Positions 19,949-29,474 of a stretch of DNA of 64,000 nt are shown here, piece by piece (position 1 is the first letter of the stretch; each line of letters begins with the position of its first letter). The position numbers and the translations under genes were made by a program. Source of the DNA: Novosphingobium ovatum (lineage in GTDB: Bacteria; Pseudomonadota; Alphaproteobacteria; Sphingomonadales; Sphingomonadaceae). The notes beneath the pieces were generated by a model that was given only the letters and a program-made list of their open reading frames with translations, was not told where the DNA came from and did not search any database. The stretch lies in NCBI RefSeq assembly GCF_009909235.1, contig NZ_JAAAPO010000001.1:806001-870000 (forward strand). The letters are read 5' to 3'.

Positions 19949-20577
19949 GTCGTGGCGCTTTCGCGGATCAACGAATCGTCGATCGCCTTGGCCGCGGCAT
20001 AGGCGGGGCGTTCGACCAACCTTGCGGCATAGGCGGCAAAGGCCGGGTGGTCGGGCAGCGTGCCGAAGGCCAGCCCCCACAACACCTGCGATCCGACATA
20101 GACATCAGCCATGGTGAACCGCGCCCCGCACACGAAATCCGATGCGGCGAAATGGCCCGCCAGACAATCGACCACGCGGTCATAGCTGCCGAAACCGGCG
20201 CTCATCTGCTGCCGCTCGGTCGGTTCGAAGCCCATGGACCGCGCGGTGATCGCCTGCTCCACAGGCCCTGCGGCAAAGAACAGCCAGCGGTAATAGGCGG
20301 CCCGTTCCTGCGCCGTTGGGGCCAGCGCGCCATCGCCCTCGGTCTGGGCCAGATAGGCGCAGATCGCCGCCCCCTCGGCCAGCGGATAGTCGCCACCGGC
20401 CGTGTGGTGGATCAGCGTTGGCAACTTGCCCATGGCATTGGCGGCCAGCAGGGCAGGGGGGCGCGGCTGATCATAGGCGACGATCACCGTCGCATAATCG
20501 GCCCCCACCTCGTGCAAGGCCCAGCGCGCGATCTGGCCGCGCGACATCGGATTGGTGAAAAAGGTGTAATCCGCCAT
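19945..20577 (-). CDS. glutathione S-transferase family protein
   Basis: 210 residues. N-terminal thioredoxin-like domain (YTFFTNPMSRGQIARWALHE; NAMGKLPTLIHH with the cis-Pro; YPLAEGAAICAYLAQT) and an all-helical C-terminal domain (FTMADVYVGSQVLWGL). The catalytic position in the first loop is likely the Ser of NPMSRG. First gene of the GST, VOC, SRPBCC cluster, suggesting glutathione-linked detoxification or metabolism; the substrate is unknown. Confidence 0.87.
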   Translation of the reverse strand: MADYTFFTNPMSRGQIARWALHEVGADYATVIVAYDQPRPPALLAANAMGKLPTLIHHTAGGDYPLAEGAAICAYLAQTEGDGALAPTAQERAAYYRWLFFAAGPVEQAITARSMGFEPTERQQMSAGFGSYDRVVDCLAGHFAASDFVCGARFTMADVYVGSQVLWGLAFGTLPDHPAFAAYAARLVERPAYAAAKAIDDSLIRESATT

Positions 20578-20625
20578 GCCGTCCCCCCCTGTGTGGTTTG
20601 GAACGTACACGGAACGGCGGGCGCG

Positions 20626-21423
20626 TCAATCGCCCTTCATGCCGATCATCGCAAAGGTGGCCCCCTGCGGGTCCACGCCATTCATGATCTGCTCACCGCC
20701 GGGCACATCGGTCGGACCGTGGAACACCTTGGCCCCGGCGGCGATCGCGGCCCGATGCGCCGATGTGATATTGGCCACGCGGATATAGTGGTTCCAGCCA
20801 AACCCGTGTGTGTTGCGCTGCCGGTGCATGACCGCCCCAATCAGCACCCCACGGCGCGACAGGAACACATAGTTGCCCAACGCCCCCAAATCCATCGACC
20901 CGGCTTCTTCCCAGCCAAACACCTCGCGGTAAAAGGCCAGCGCGGCCGGCTGGTCGTCGGTAAATACCTCGTTCCAGCCGATGCTGCCGACATCGGTCGG
21001 GGAAAAAGCCTGCGACGCGCCATCACCCGCGCCCGGATTGGGCGTCATGATGTAAAAACACGCCCCCCACGGATCGGCTGCCAGCACAAAGGCGCCCACC
21101 TCCAGATCCATGCGCGGCATCAGGATGTGGCCGCCCAGCCGCGTGATCAGCCCGGCCGAAGCATCCACATCATCAACCGTGATATACCCCACCCAGCGCG
21201 GCTTTGCCCCCTGGGCGACCAGGTCCGGGCCCAGCGGCATCACGCCGCCGATGGCCCGCCCGTCGGCGCGGTTGATCGCGCCATAGAACAGCGGCGGCTT
21301 TGTCCCCACCGTCATCTCCCAGCCCACCACGTCCTGATAAAAGGTGCGGGAGCCCGGGGCATCGGGGGTCATCAATTCGTACCAGATCCATGCGCCTTGC
21401 AAACTGGGCTGTGACTGGCTCAT
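20626..21423 (-). CDS. tandem VOC (glyoxalase-like) domain protein
   Basis: 265 residues with two related VOC modules: residues about 10-125 (WIWYELMTPDAPGSRTFY; GYITVDDVDASAGLITRLGG; DPWGACFYIM) and about 140-262 (WNEVFTDDQPAALAFYREVF; HYIRVANITSAHRAAIAAGA; DPQGATFAMI). The arrangement matches the VOC proteins that resemble hydroxylases in some antibiotic-related clusters, but the catalytic role is not assigned. It is separated from the following GST by 48 bp and likely belongs to the same minus-strand run. Confidence 0.85.
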   Translation of the reverse strand: MSQSQPSLQGAWIWYELMTPDAPGSRTFYQDVVGWEMTVGTKPPLFYGAINRADGRAIGGVMPLGPDLVAQGAKPRWVGYITVDDVDASAGLITRLGGHILMPRMDLEVGAFVLAADPWGACFYIMTPNPGAGDGASQAFSPTDVGSIGWNEVFTDDQPAALAFYREVFGWEEAGSMDLGALGNYVFLSRRGVLIGAVMHRQRNTHGFGWNHYIRVANITSAHRAAIAAGAKVFHGPTDVPGGEQIMNGVDPQGATFAMIGMKGD

Positions 21424-21470
21424 TAAACATCTCTCTCCGGTTGCGCGGTTTGGCCAGCGCTCGTGCCAGC

Positions 21471-22097
21471 CTACCCCTTGGCGCTGTCTTCGGCCGCAAC
21501 CTGTATCCACGAAGGACGGGCGCAGACGCGCTGATACCACGCCGCCGTGCGGGGGTAGAGCGTGGCGCAGGGCTGGGCGTCGACATGTTCCAAGCTGCGG
21601 ATCATCGAGGCTATGGACAAATCCGCAATGGAAAACGCATCCACGAGCCAGCCTTGCTCGGGCACTTGCGACTCCAGATAGGCCCAGATTGGAGGTAATT
21701 CCTCCATCCCCTTCTGCGCGACGGCCTCATTGCCCTCCTTTTTGAACACCACCGGCGCGACATAACGGTTGAACAGCACCTTCAGCCCCGATCCGGCCAA
21801 GATCGTGTCGGAAAATTCGTCAAACCAGATCGCCCGCCCGCGCAGCTTGGGATCGGCCGGGATCAGCGCCGGTTCGGGCCAGACCGCATCGACATAGGCC
21901 ACGATCGCGCTGGAATCGGCCAGCGTATAGTCGCCATGCTTCATCGCCGGAATCTTGCCAAAGGGGCTGGCGGCCAGAAAATCGGGATCGGGATTGCGAG
22001 GGCGCGACAGTTTCAGCTCATAGTCCACGCCTTTTTCGGCCAGGGCCACGCACACCTTGCGGACATAGGGCGACAGCAGCGCGCCAAACACGATCAT
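21471..22097 (-). CDS. glutathione S-transferase family protein (second)
   Basis: 208 residues starting MIVFGALLSPYVRKVCVALAEKG. The first loop SPYVRK and FGKIPAMKHGDYTLADSSAIVAY are standard GST N-domain features; the C-terminal domain includes GWLVDAFSIADLSIASMI. It differs clearly from the GST at 19945, so they are not a recent duplication. It is the first gene of the minus-strand run and shares a 101-bp divergent promoter with cobS. Confidence 0.88.
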   Translation of the reverse strand: MIVFGALLSPYVRKVCVALAEKGVDYELKLSRPRNPDPDFLAASPFGKIPAMKHGDYTLADSSAIVAYVDAVWPEPALIPADPKLRGRAIWFDEFSDTILAGSGLKVLFNRYVAPVVFKKEGNEAVAQKGMEELPPIWAYLESQVPEQGWLVDAFSIADLSIASMIRSLEHVDAQPCATLYPRTAAWYQRVCARPSWIQVAAEDSAKG

Positions 22098-22198
22098 CGG
22101 TCAAATCTCCCGCCATTCGGACAAGACCCTGATATTCCCATCAGGGCCAGCGCAAACATATTGCAGCCAAGCGCCCGCACGTATAGGCCATTTGCGCG

Positions 22199-23191
22199 AT
22201 GACCGAGATTCTTGACATGCAGCGCCCGGGCGCTTCGACCACCGTTCTGTCCGCTCCTGACATCACGCTGGATGTGCGTGAAACGTTCGGGATCGACATC
22301 GATATGCAGGTGCCCGCTTTCTCCGTTGCGGATGAGCGTGTGCCCGACCGCGATGACACCTATGTGTTTGATCCGGATACGACGCTGGCGATTCTGGCGG
22401 GCTTTGCCTTCAACCGCCGCGTGATGGTGCAGGGCTATCACGGCACCGGCAAATCCACCCATATCGAGCAGGTGGCCGCGCGCCTCAACTGGCCGTGCAT
22501 CCGCATCAACCTTGACGCGCATATCAGCCGTATCGACCTGATCGGGCGCGATGCCATCGTGCTCAAGGATGGCAAGCAGGTCACCGAATTCCGCGAAGGC
22601 CTGCTGCCTTGGGCGTTGCAGCACCCGGTCGCCTTGGTGTTTGACGAATATGACGCGGGCCGCCCGGACGTGATGTTCGTGATCCAGCGTGTGCTGGAGA
22701 CCGAGGGCAAGCTGACGCTGCTGGACCAGAACCGCGTCATCCGCCCGAACGCCAATTTCCGCCTGTTCGCGACCGCCAACACGGTGGGTCTGGGCGACAC
22801 CAGCGGGTTGTACCACGGCACGCAGGCGATCAATCAGGGCCAGATGGACCGCTGGAACATCGTGGTGGGCCTGAACTATCTGCCGCAGGACGTGGAAAGT
22901 GGCATCGTCCACGCAAAGGTCACGGACCTGCCGGAAAAGACCATCGCCGACATGGTCAAGGTGGCCGACCTGACGCGCAAGGGTTTCGTCAACGGCGACA
23001 TTTCCACCGTGATGAGCCCGCGCGCCGTGATCACCTGGGCGCAGAACGCCCAGATCTTCAAGGACATCGGCTTTGCCTTCCGCCTGTCGTTCCTGAACAA
23101 GTGCGACGAGACCGAGCGCGTATTGGTGGCCGAATACTATCAGCGCGTGTTCGGCACCGACCTGCCCGAAAGCGTGGTGGCCAAGGCGTAA
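22199..23191 (+). CDS. cobS: CobS-like AAA+ ATPase (cobaltochelatase subunit family)
   Basis: 330 residues, standard CobS length. Walker [10 protein letters not shown] lies at 79-87 and Walker [14 protein letters not shown] follows, with the sensor region [19 protein letters not shown] and [14 protein letters not shown] at the C-terminal end. In aerobic B12 synthesis CobS and CobT form the chaperone that powers cobalt insertion by CobN. Neither cobT nor cobN follows in this window. The gene may therefore be a MoxR-like AAA+ protein with another partner. Confidence 0.88.
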   Translation: MTEILDMQRPGASTTVLSAPDITLDVRETFGIDIDMQVPAFSVADERVPDRDDTYVFDPDTTLAILAGFAFNRRVMVQGYHGTGKSTHIEQVAARLNWPCIRINLDAHISRIDLIGRDAIVLKDGKQVTEFREGLLPWALQHPVALVFDEYDAGRPDVMFVIQRVLETEGKLTLLDQNRVIRPNANFRLFATANTVGLGDTSGLYHGTQAINQGQMDRWNIVVGLNYLPQDVESGIVHAKVTDLPEKTIADMVKVADLTRKGFVNGDISTVMSPRAVITWAQNAQIFKDIGFAFRLSFLNKCDETERVLVAEYYQRVFGTDLPESVVAKA

Positions 23192-23215
23192 GGCCGGCCA
23201 CCATCCGTTACAGGA

Positions 23216-23464
23216 TCAATCGCCGCCCCAGCGCCAGCGGGGCGGCGTACCTTTGGCCCAGCAGATGGCGATCAGCCCAGCCACGGCCAGCGCGGTGACG
23301 ATCAGGAACGTCACCTGATCGTGGGTGCGGCCCAGCCACACGCCATTGCCCGCCATTACCACGGCAAACGCCGCCATCACCCCCCAGCCTTGCCAGCAGG
23401 TGGGCGGCCCCCAACCCCAGCCATATTGCTTTGCCGGAAACCAATAGGTGGGCCGTTGCGTCAT
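23216..23464 (-). CDS. small membrane protein of unknown function
   Basis: 82 residues starting MTQRPTYWFPAKQYGWGWGPPTCWQ. Two hydrophobic segments (about 27-44 and 51-68) end in a Trp/Arg-rich tail RWRWGGD. Tryptophan content is very high. I do not recognise the family. It precedes truA's stop by 43 bp on the same strand. Confidence 0.6.
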   Translation of the reverse strand: MTQRPTYWFPAKQYGWGWGPPTCWQGWGVMAAFAVVMAGNGVWLGRTHDQVTFLIVTALAVAGLIAICWAKGTPPRWRWGGD

Positions 23465-23507
23465 TGGCCAAATCTCGCGTTGGAATGGAACGCGCGCGAT
23501 ACCATGC

Positions 23508-24257
23508 CTAGCCCTGTTCGGGATAGACCGCCTGATTGAAATACAGGCCACAGGATGGCGCGTTCAGGCCCAGCGCCTGCCGCTCGCGGGCGTCCAGCGC
23601 TTCCTTCATCTGTTCCTCGCGCCAGCGGCCCATGCCCACCAGCGCCAGACACCCCACCATCGAGCGCACCTGATGGTGTAGATAGGATCGCGCCGCCGTC
23701 TCGATAATCACCGCCTCGCCTTCGCGCCGCACGTTCAGGCTGTCCAATGTTTTCACCGGGCTGGCCGATTGGCAATGGACCGACCGGAAGGTGGTGAAAT
23801 CATGCAGCCCGACCAGATGTTGCGCGGCGCGGTGCATCGCATCGGCGTCCAGCGGATGGGCCAGCAGCCACGCACGGTCCCGGCCAAGGGTCAGCGGCGC
23901 GCGGCGGTTGGCGATGCGATAGATGTATGACCGCCCGATGCAGCTGAATCGCGCGTGCCAGTCATCGGGCACCGCCACACAGTCCAGCACCGCGATGGGA
24001 TCGGGACGCAGGTGATGGTTCACCGCCTCCATCAGGCGGAAGGGGGCAATGTCCTTGGCCACATCGACATGGGCGCGCATGGCCAGCGCGTGGACCCCCG
24101 CATCGGTGCGCCCGGCGGCGGCCATGGTGACCGTTTCGCCGGTGACGCGATGGATCGCCGCCTCGACCGCGCCCTGAATGGACGGACCGTGCGCCTGCCG
24201 TTGCAGCCCCATGAAGGGGGTGCCGTCAAACTCCAGCGTCAGGGCAAAGCGGGTCAT
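23508..24257 (-). CDS. truA: tRNA pseudouridine(38-40) synthase TruA
   Basis: 249 residues starting [21 protein letters not shown]. The catalytic Asp sits in [20 protein letters not shown] (RTDAGVHA). TruA converts U38-U40 of tRNA anticodon arms to pseudouridine. Overlaps the fmt stop by 4 bp (ATGA), so fmt and truA are translationally coupled. Confidence 0.97.
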   Translation of the reverse strand: MTRFALTLEFDGTPFMGLQRQAHGPSIQGAVEAAIHRVTGETVTMAAAGRTDAGVHALAMRAHVDVAKDIAPFRLMEAVNHHLRPDPIAVLDCVAVPDDWHARFSCIGRSYIYRIANRRAPLTLGRDRAWLLAHPLDADAMHRAAQHLVGLHDFTTFRSVHCQSASPVKTLDSLNVRREGEAVIIETAARSYLHHQVRSMVGCLALVGMGRWREEQMKEALDARERQALGLNAPSCGLYFNQAVYPEQG

Positions 24258-25159
24258 AGGCGCGTGCCCGCCGGGATGGGCCGACCGCGCAACAGGTCGG
24301 CGGTGGGCATGGCGGGTTTGCCGGCGCGCTGGATGGTGGTGAGCCGAATCGCGCCGGTGCCACAGGCAATGGTCAGCGTGTCGTCCAGCGTCACGCCCGG
24401 TTCGCCCGCGCCCGCAGCGATGTCGGCGGCCAGCACCTTGTACCGCTCGCCCTCCAGTTCAAAGAAGGCGCCCGGCGCAGGCATGAAGGCGCGGATCTGG
24501 CGCAGCACCTGTTCTGCGCTGAGCGAGAAGTCCAGGCGTGCCTCGGCCTTGTCGATCTTGTGGGCATAGGTAATGCCGTCCGCGGACTGCGCCAACGGGG
24601 GGTGGGCGTCCAGATTGTCCAAGACGCGGAGGATCAGATCCGCGCCCATCGCGGCCAGTTCGCTGGTCAGTTCGCCCGTGGTCTTGTCGCCAATATCGGT
24701 GCGGCCTTCCAGCCGGACGGGGCCAGTGTCCAGCCCGGCCTCCATCTGCATGATGCCAACGCCCGTTTCATCGTCGCCGGCCAGAATTGCCCGCTGCACC
24801 GGCGCCGCCCCGCGCCAGCGCGGTAACAGGCTGCCGTGGAGGTTCAGGCATCCATGCTTGGGTGCCTCCAGAATGCCGCGCGGCAGGATCAGCCCATAGG
24901 CCGCCACCACCGCGACATCAGCGTTCAGCGCGGCAAATTCGGCCTGTTCCTCGGCGCCTTTCAGGCTGATGGGATGGCGGACCTCGATCCCCAGTTCCAG
25001 CGCCCGTTTATGCACCGGGCTGGGCGTCAGTTCGCGCCCGCGCCGCCCACCGGGGCGCGGCGGCTGGCTATAGGCGGCCACCACCTCGTGCCCCGCCGCC
25101 ACCAACGCCTCCAGCGCTGGAACGGCAAATTCGGGCGTGCCCATATAGATGATGCGCAT
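24254..25159 (-). CDS. fmt: methionyl-tRNA formyltransferase
   Basis: 301 residues starting [20 protein letters not shown]. The formyltransferase core includes [19 protein letters not shown] (the N-H-S catalytic signature) and [12 protein letters not shown]; the C-terminal tRNA-binding domain is also present. It formylates Met-tRNAi. Start is the Met before [10 protein letters not shown]; an upstream in-frame extension is not family-like. Divergent from recR across 54 bp. Confidence 0.97.
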   Translation of the reverse strand: MRIIYMGTPEFAVPALEALVAAGHEVVAAYSQPPRPGGRRGRELTPSPVHKRALELGIEVRHPISLKGAEEQAEFAALNADVAVVAAYGLILPRGILEAPKHGCLNLHGSLLPRWRGAAPVQRAILAGDDETGVGIMQMEAGLDTGPVRLEGRTDIGDKTTGELTSELAAMGADLILRVLDNLDAHPPLAQSADGITYAHKIDKAEARLDFSLSAEQVLRQIRAFMPAPGAFFELEGERYKVLAADIAAGAGEPGVTLDDTLTIACGTGAIRLTTIQRAGKPAMPTADLLRGRPIPAGTRL

Positions 25160-25213
25160 AAGTCTCTTTCCGGCTCTTGGCCTAGGGTTTGGCGATGCCC
25201 TATCTGCACCGCC

Positions 25214-25810
25214 ATGGCATCGCAAGAGATCGAGACATTGGCGCAGGCGCTTTCCCGCCTGCCGGGGTTGGGGCCGCGTTCGGCGCGGCGGGCCGTGCTG
25301 TGGCTGATCAAGCGGCGCGAAACCGCGCTGGTCCAGTTGCTGGGCGCGCTGGAGGCATTGCGCGACCGGCTGGTGGAATGTGGCACGTGTGGCAATGTCG
25401 ACACGACCAACCCTTGCGCGATCTGCGCCGACCCGCGCCGCGATGCGCGCAGCATCTGTGTGGTCGAGGATGTGGCCGACCTGTGGGCGCTGGACCGGGC
25501 GCGGCTGTTTACCGGGCGCTATCATGTGCTGGGCGGGCGGCTGTCGGCGCTGGACGGGGTGCGGCCAGAGGATCTGTCGATCCCCGCGCTGATCGAGCGT
25601 GTGCAGGGCGGCGGCGTGGACGAGGTGGTGTTGGCCATGAATGCCACGCTGGAGGGCCAGACCACCGCCCATTACATCGCCGAGCGGCTGGAAGGCTTGC
25701 CAGTGCGCGTCACGCAATTGGCGCATGGCCTGCCGGTGGGGGGCGAACTGGATTATCTGGACGAGGGCACGCTGGCGCAGGCCTTGCGCGCGCGGCGGCC
25801 GATGGTGTGA
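25214..25810 (+). CDS. recR: recombination mediator protein RecR
   Basis: 198 residues, standard. Helix-hairpin-helix at the N-terminus ([17 protein letters not shown]), then a zinc finger ([16 protein letters not shown]), then the Toprim domain ([16 protein letters not shown]) and a C-terminal Walker-like region. RecR with RecO and RecF loads RecA in RecFOR repair. Start ATG 25214 gives the usual [13 protein letters not shown]; the frame upstream is fmt antisense. Confidence 0.96.
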   Translation: MASQEIETLAQALSRLPGLGPRSARRAVLWLIKRRETALVQLLGALEALRDRLVECGTCGNVDTTNPCAICADPRRDARSICVVEDVADLWALDRARLFTGRYHVLGGRLSALDGVRPEDLSIPALIERVQGGGVDEVVLAMNATLEGQTTAHYIAERLEGLPVRVTQLAHGLPVGGELDYLDEGTLAQALRARRPMV

Positions 25811-25925
25811 GGCGCGGGAGGTGTTTTGCGCGCGGTTGATCGCATTATCGCCCCGGCCTGATTGACGGCAGGCGCGACCACGTGCCATTCCCGCCGATGT
25901 TGGCGAATGCCGGGTGGGAGTGGAC

Positions 25926-26498
25926 ATGTATTTCAAGACGATAGCAGCAGCGGCCTTGATGGCCAGCGTAATGGCGGCACCTGCGCGCGTGATGGCGGCC
26001 CCGGTGGCGGCGCCGGGCGTGGCCGTGGTTGACGCCAGCACGCCCGAGGCATTTGCCACCGTGCTCAAGGAAATGGGCTATGAAGTCGGGCCGGTCGAGC
26101 AGGTGGTGCCGGGCGTCAGCGCGCGCTTTCTGGTCAAGCTGGGGCAATTGCCGGTGCAGGCGGTCGTCAGCGGTTGCACCAACGGACAGGGCTGCCATCT
26201 GGTCAGCATGCTGGGCGGCGTTGGCAAGCTGAACGTGACTGACGCGTGGTTGGCCAAAACGAACAAGACCAATGGCTTGGGCAAGGTTTTGGTCAATGAC
26301 GCGGGTATCGTTCTGGTGACCTATCCGATGTTCCCTCAGGGTATGCAGCGTGATGCCTTGCGTCTTGCTTTGGACAATTTTGCCCAAAGCTTTGGCGTGA
26401 CAGTGCGCGCGGCGATTGACGCAGGGCTGATTTCCGTCGCGCCCGCTCCTGCCGGTGGTGCGCCCGCTCCGGCGCCTGCGCCCGCGCGCAAACCCTGA
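25926..26498 (+). CDS. YbjN-like secreted protein
   Basis: 190 residues from ATG 25926, with GGGAG five bases upstream (a GTG 12 bases earlier is possible). An N-terminal signal peptide ([20 protein letters not shown]) is followed by a region resembling YbjN domains ([37 protein letters not shown]). A Cys pair CTNGQGC could form a disulfide. The C-terminus is an APAPAP tail. Function unknown; it lies between recR and def in one orientation. Confidence 0.65.
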   Translation: MYFKTIAAAALMASVMAAPARVMAAPVAAPGVAVVDASTPEAFATVLKEMGYEVGPVEQVVPGVSARFLVKLGQLPVQAVVSGCTNGQGCHLVSMLGGVGKLNVTDAWLAKTNKTNGLGKVLVNDAGIVLVTYPMFPQGMQRDALRLALDNFAQSFGVTVRAAIDAGLISVAPAPAGGAPAPAPAPARKP

Positions 26499-26579
26499 TC
26501 GGAAAAAGCGTTCTGACCAATCGCCACAATCGCGGGCGCGCCCTGTTGCCTGATGGGCGCGCCCGCTATATTGGGGGCC

Positions 26580-27149
26580 ATGGCTATTCTTCCGATCATC
26601 GAGGCGCCCGATGCGCGCCTGAAGCAGATTTCCACGCCGGTTGAGGCGTTTGACGACGAACTGCGCCAGCTGGTCTCGGACATGTTCGAGACGATGTATG
26701 ACGCGCCGGGCATCGGTCTGGCCGCCATTCAGGTGGGCGTGGCCAAGCGGGTCGTGGTGATTGACCTGCAACCCGAAGACCCCGATGCCGAGCCCGAAGT
26801 GTGCACCGCGCATGGCGGCCACCATCACCACCATCAGCCGACCAAGAAGGAACCTCGGGTGTTCATCAACCCCGAAATCCTTGATCCGGCAGAGGAATTC
26901 TCGGTCTATCAGGAGGGGTGCCTGTCGGTCCCCGACATTTACGCCGATGTCGAACGCCCCACCGCCTGTCGCGTGCGCTGGCAGGATCTGGAGGGCAACA
27001 CCCATGAGGAGCAGATGGAAGGCCTGATGGCCACCTGCATCCAGCATGAGATGGACCACCTCGAAGGCGTGCTGTTCATCGACCACCTCTCGCGCCTCAA
27101 GCGCAATATGGCGCTCAAGAAGCTGGAAAAGGCGCGCAAGCTCGCTTGA
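26580..27149 (+). CDS. def: peptide deformylase with His-rich insert
   Basis: 189 residues. All three motifs are present: GIGLAA at 44-49, EGCLS at 112-116 with metal ligand C114, and HEMDH at 156-160. Removes the formyl group from nascent proteins. Unusually, about 24 residues around 68-91 form an insert with HGGHHHHHQ; most deformylases lack this. Start ATG 26580 ([14 protein letters not shown]) is the family start. Confidence 0.96.
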   Translation: MAILPIIEAPDARLKQISTPVEAFDDELRQLVSDMFETMYDAPGIGLAAIQVGVAKRVVVIDLQPEDPDAEPEVCTAHGGHHHHHQPTKKEPRVFINPEILDPAEEFSVYQEGCLSVPDIYADVERPTACRVRWQDLEGNTHEEQMEGLMATCIQHEMDHLEGVLFIDHLSRLKRNMALKKLEKARKLA

Positions 27150-27200
27150 CGTTTTGACGGGCGGCTCTACGTTCACGCTCCGTTCTGGTTGGAGTGTGGT

Positions 27201-28667
27201 GTGGAGTCGCTGGTTCCTGTAATCGCTGTTATTGTGGGTCTGGGCGCCGGTTTGGCGCTGGGCTGGTTTTTGGGCGGGCGGCCGGTGGCTGACTGGCGCG
27301 CCCGGTTCGAAGCGCGCGACGCCGAGGCGCGGCAGCGCGATATCGACGCTCGCCAGCGCGAGGACGAGGCCCGCGCGCTGGACGAGAAGTTTCGTCGTGC
27401 GATCGTGGAACTGGCGGCGGCGGGCGAACGCGCGGCGCGGGCTGATTCGCTGGCGCTGGAACTGAATGATGCCCGCGCCGAGCGTGAGGCGCTGCGGGCG
27501 GAACTGGCCCGGATGCAGGCTGACGCCCGCCATTTCGAGGAACAGCAGCGCCTGTTGCTGGAGTCGCAGGCCAAGTTGCAGGGCGAGTTCGAACGGGCAG
27601 GGGCCCGCGTGCTGGCGCAGGCCCAGGAGGCTTTTCTGGCCCGCGCGGATGCCCGTTTTGCCGAAAGCGAAAAGACACAGGCGGCTCGCATCCAGACCGT
27701 ACTGGCCCCGGTGGGCGAACGCTTGCGCCGGTATGAGGAGCAGGTCGCGGCGCTGGAGGCGCGGCGGGTGGATGCCTTTGGCCAGTTGTTCGGCCAGATC
27801 GAGCAATTGCGCACCGGTCAGGAGGCCGTGCGGGCCGAGGCGGCGCGACTGGGCAACAGTTTGCGCAATGCGCCCAAGGCGCGGGGGCGCTGGGGCGAGC
27901 AGCAGTTGCGTAACGTGCTGGAACAATGCGGTTTGGCCGAGCACACCGACTTCGTCACCGAGCATTCCGTCAACACCGAGGAAGGCCGGTTGCGCCCTGA
28001 CGCCATCGTCAACATTCCGGGGCAAAAGAAGCTGGTGATCGACGCCAAGGTGTCCTTGAACGCCTATCAGGAGGCGTTCGAGGCGCAGGAGGACAATGTG
28101 CGCGAGGCGGCTTTGAAGGCGCATGCGCTTTCGATGCGCGCCCATATCCAGACGCTGGCCAGCAAAAGCTATCAGAGCCAGTTCCCCGACGCGCCCGACT
28201 ATGTGTTGATGTTTGTGCCGGGCGAACATTTTATCGCCGCCGCGCTGGAACATGATCCCGAGATCTGGAATTTCGCCTTTGACCGCCGCGTGTTGCTGGC
28301 CAGTCCGACCAATCTGGTGGCGATCGCGCGCACCGTGGCGATGGTGTGGAAGCAGGACAAGCTGGCGCAGGAAGCACGCGAAATTGGCCGGATGGGCGGC
28401 GAATTGCACGAGCGTCTGGCGGTTGCGGCCGAGCATTTGAAGCGTATGGGCAGCGGGCTGAGCAGCGCGGTCGACAATTACAACAAGTTCGTCGGCAGCT
28501 TTGAGCGCAACGTCTTGTCGGCTGGGAGGCGTCTGCGAGACAAGGGGATCGAGGTGGGCAAGCGCGAGATCGAGGAGATCGCCTTGATCGAGACGGCGCC
28601 GCGCTATGGTCCGGAAGATGTGGCGGAAGCGGCCGATCCGGCGGCCTTGCCACTGAACGCGCAGTAA
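27201..28667 (+). CDS. rmuC: RmuC-like DNA recombination protein
   Basis: 488 residues from GTG 27201 with GGAG six bases upstream. An N-terminal membrane anchor (VPVIAVIVGLGAGLALGWFL) is followed by a long coiled coil to about residue 220 (Ala/Glu/Arg-rich), then the RmuC nuclease-like domain: GRWGEQQLRNVLEQCGL, RPDAIVNIPGQKKLVIDAKV (a PD-D/EXK-like segment) and FVPGEHFIAAAL. RmuC limits inversions at short repeats in E. coli. Follows def by about 51 bp in the same direction. Confidence 0.92.
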   Translation: MESLVPVIAVIVGLGAGLALGWFLGGRPVADWRARFEARDAEARQRDIDARQREDEARALDEKFRRAIVELAAAGERAARADSLALELNDARAEREALRAELARMQADARHFEEQQRLLLESQAKLQGEFERAGARVLAQAQEAFLARADARFAESEKTQAARIQTVLAPVGERLRRYEEQVAALEARRVDAFGQLFGQIEQLRTGQEAVRAEAARLGNSLRNAPKARGRWGEQQLRNVLEQCGLAEHTDFVTEHSVNTEEGRLRPDAIVNIPGQKKLVIDAKVSLNAYQEAFEAQEDNVREAALKAHALSMRAHIQTLASKSYQSQFPDAPDYVLMFVPGEHFIAAALEHDPEIWNFAFDRRVLLASPTNLVAIARTVAMVWKQDKLAQEAREIGRMGGELHERLAVAAEHLKRMGSGLSSAVDNYNKFVGSFERNVLSAGRRLRDKGIEVGKREIEEIALIETAPRYGPEDVAEAADPAALPLNAQ

Positions 28668-28676
28668 GGGGGCGAC

Positions 28677-29465
28677 ATGCGGTGGGCAGGTGCGGGTGGT
28701 CTGTTGGTGGCGGGTATCACGGTGGGGGCCGTGGTAACCTGGGCGTGGCAGGGCGGGGTGAACCGTTGGTTGACGGGCGGGCATGATCCAGCCAGCGCAG
28801 CCAGCGCGCCTGCCGTGCCGCCCAGCGCGACGCCGACCGTGACGCCGACAGTCGCGCCGTCGGCCGCGGTGGAGGCCGCGCCGTTGATCGCGGGCCGTTA
28901 TGCGCCGCGCGATGAATGTGGGGTCTTGCCCGGCTTTGCCGCTTTTCGCGCGCGGTTGGGTGATGCGGTGCGGGGGCGCGATGTCGCGGCGCTGACGGCG
29001 CTGGCTGACGCCAATGTGATGCTGGATTATGGCGGCGGAGCCGGACGCAGGGAACTGTCCGCTCGGCTGCGTTCGGCCGATGGCGCGGATTTGTGGAAGG
29101 CGTTGGACGCGGCGCTGGCGCTGGGCTGTGCGCAACAGGATGGCGGCGCGACGATCCCCTGGTTCTTTGCGCAGGACATTGGCGAGGCCGAGCCCTATTC
29201 CACAATGCTGGCGGTTGGTCCGGATGTGCCGCTCTATGACCATGCCGGTGGCGGACGACTGGTCGCGCGCCTGTCATGGGCGCTGGTTGAGGTGCCCGGA
29301 TCGATCGATGAGGGCGTCAAGGACGTCCGGGTCAAAGTGATCAGCCCGGCCGGCCCAAGCGGTTTTGCCGCCTTGTCACGGTTGCGCTCGGTGGTGGATT
29401 ACCGGCTGACGGTGCATCGTGGTGCTGGCGGTTGGCGGATCGATACCTTTGTCGCAGGGGACTGA
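28677..29465 (+). CDS. membrane-anchored protein of unknown function
   Basis: 262 residues starting MRWAGAGGLLVAGITVGAVV, so one N-terminal membrane anchor. A Ser/Pro/Thr/Ala-rich linker (residues about 37-65) leads to a folded domain with C80 and C151 that may pair. I do not recognise the domain; LVARLSWALVEVPGSIDEGV and YRLTVHRGAGGWRIDTFVAG resemble periplasmic beta-domains. It follows rmuC by 9 bp in the same direction and is probably in the same transcript. Confidence 0.6.
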   Translation: MRWAGAGGLLVAGITVGAVVTWAWQGGVNRWLTGGHDPASAASAPAVPPSATPTVTPTVAPSAAVEAAPLIAGRYAPRDECGVLPGFAAFRARLGDAVRGRDVAALTALADANVMLDYGGGAGRRELSARLRSADGADLWKALDAALALGCAQQDGGATIPWFFAQDIGEAEPYSTMLAVGPDVPLYDHAGGGRLVARLSWALVEVPGSIDEGVKDVRVKVISPAGPSGFAALSRLRSVVDYRLTVHRGAGGWRIDTFVAGD

Positions 29466-29474
29466 ACCGGTGGC

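Noticed and set aside
25845..29243. Very long open frame on the minus strand opposite YbjN, def and rmuC
   Set aside because: High-GC shadow frame: no family match, rich in Arg/His/Gly, and fully covered by real genes on the other strand.
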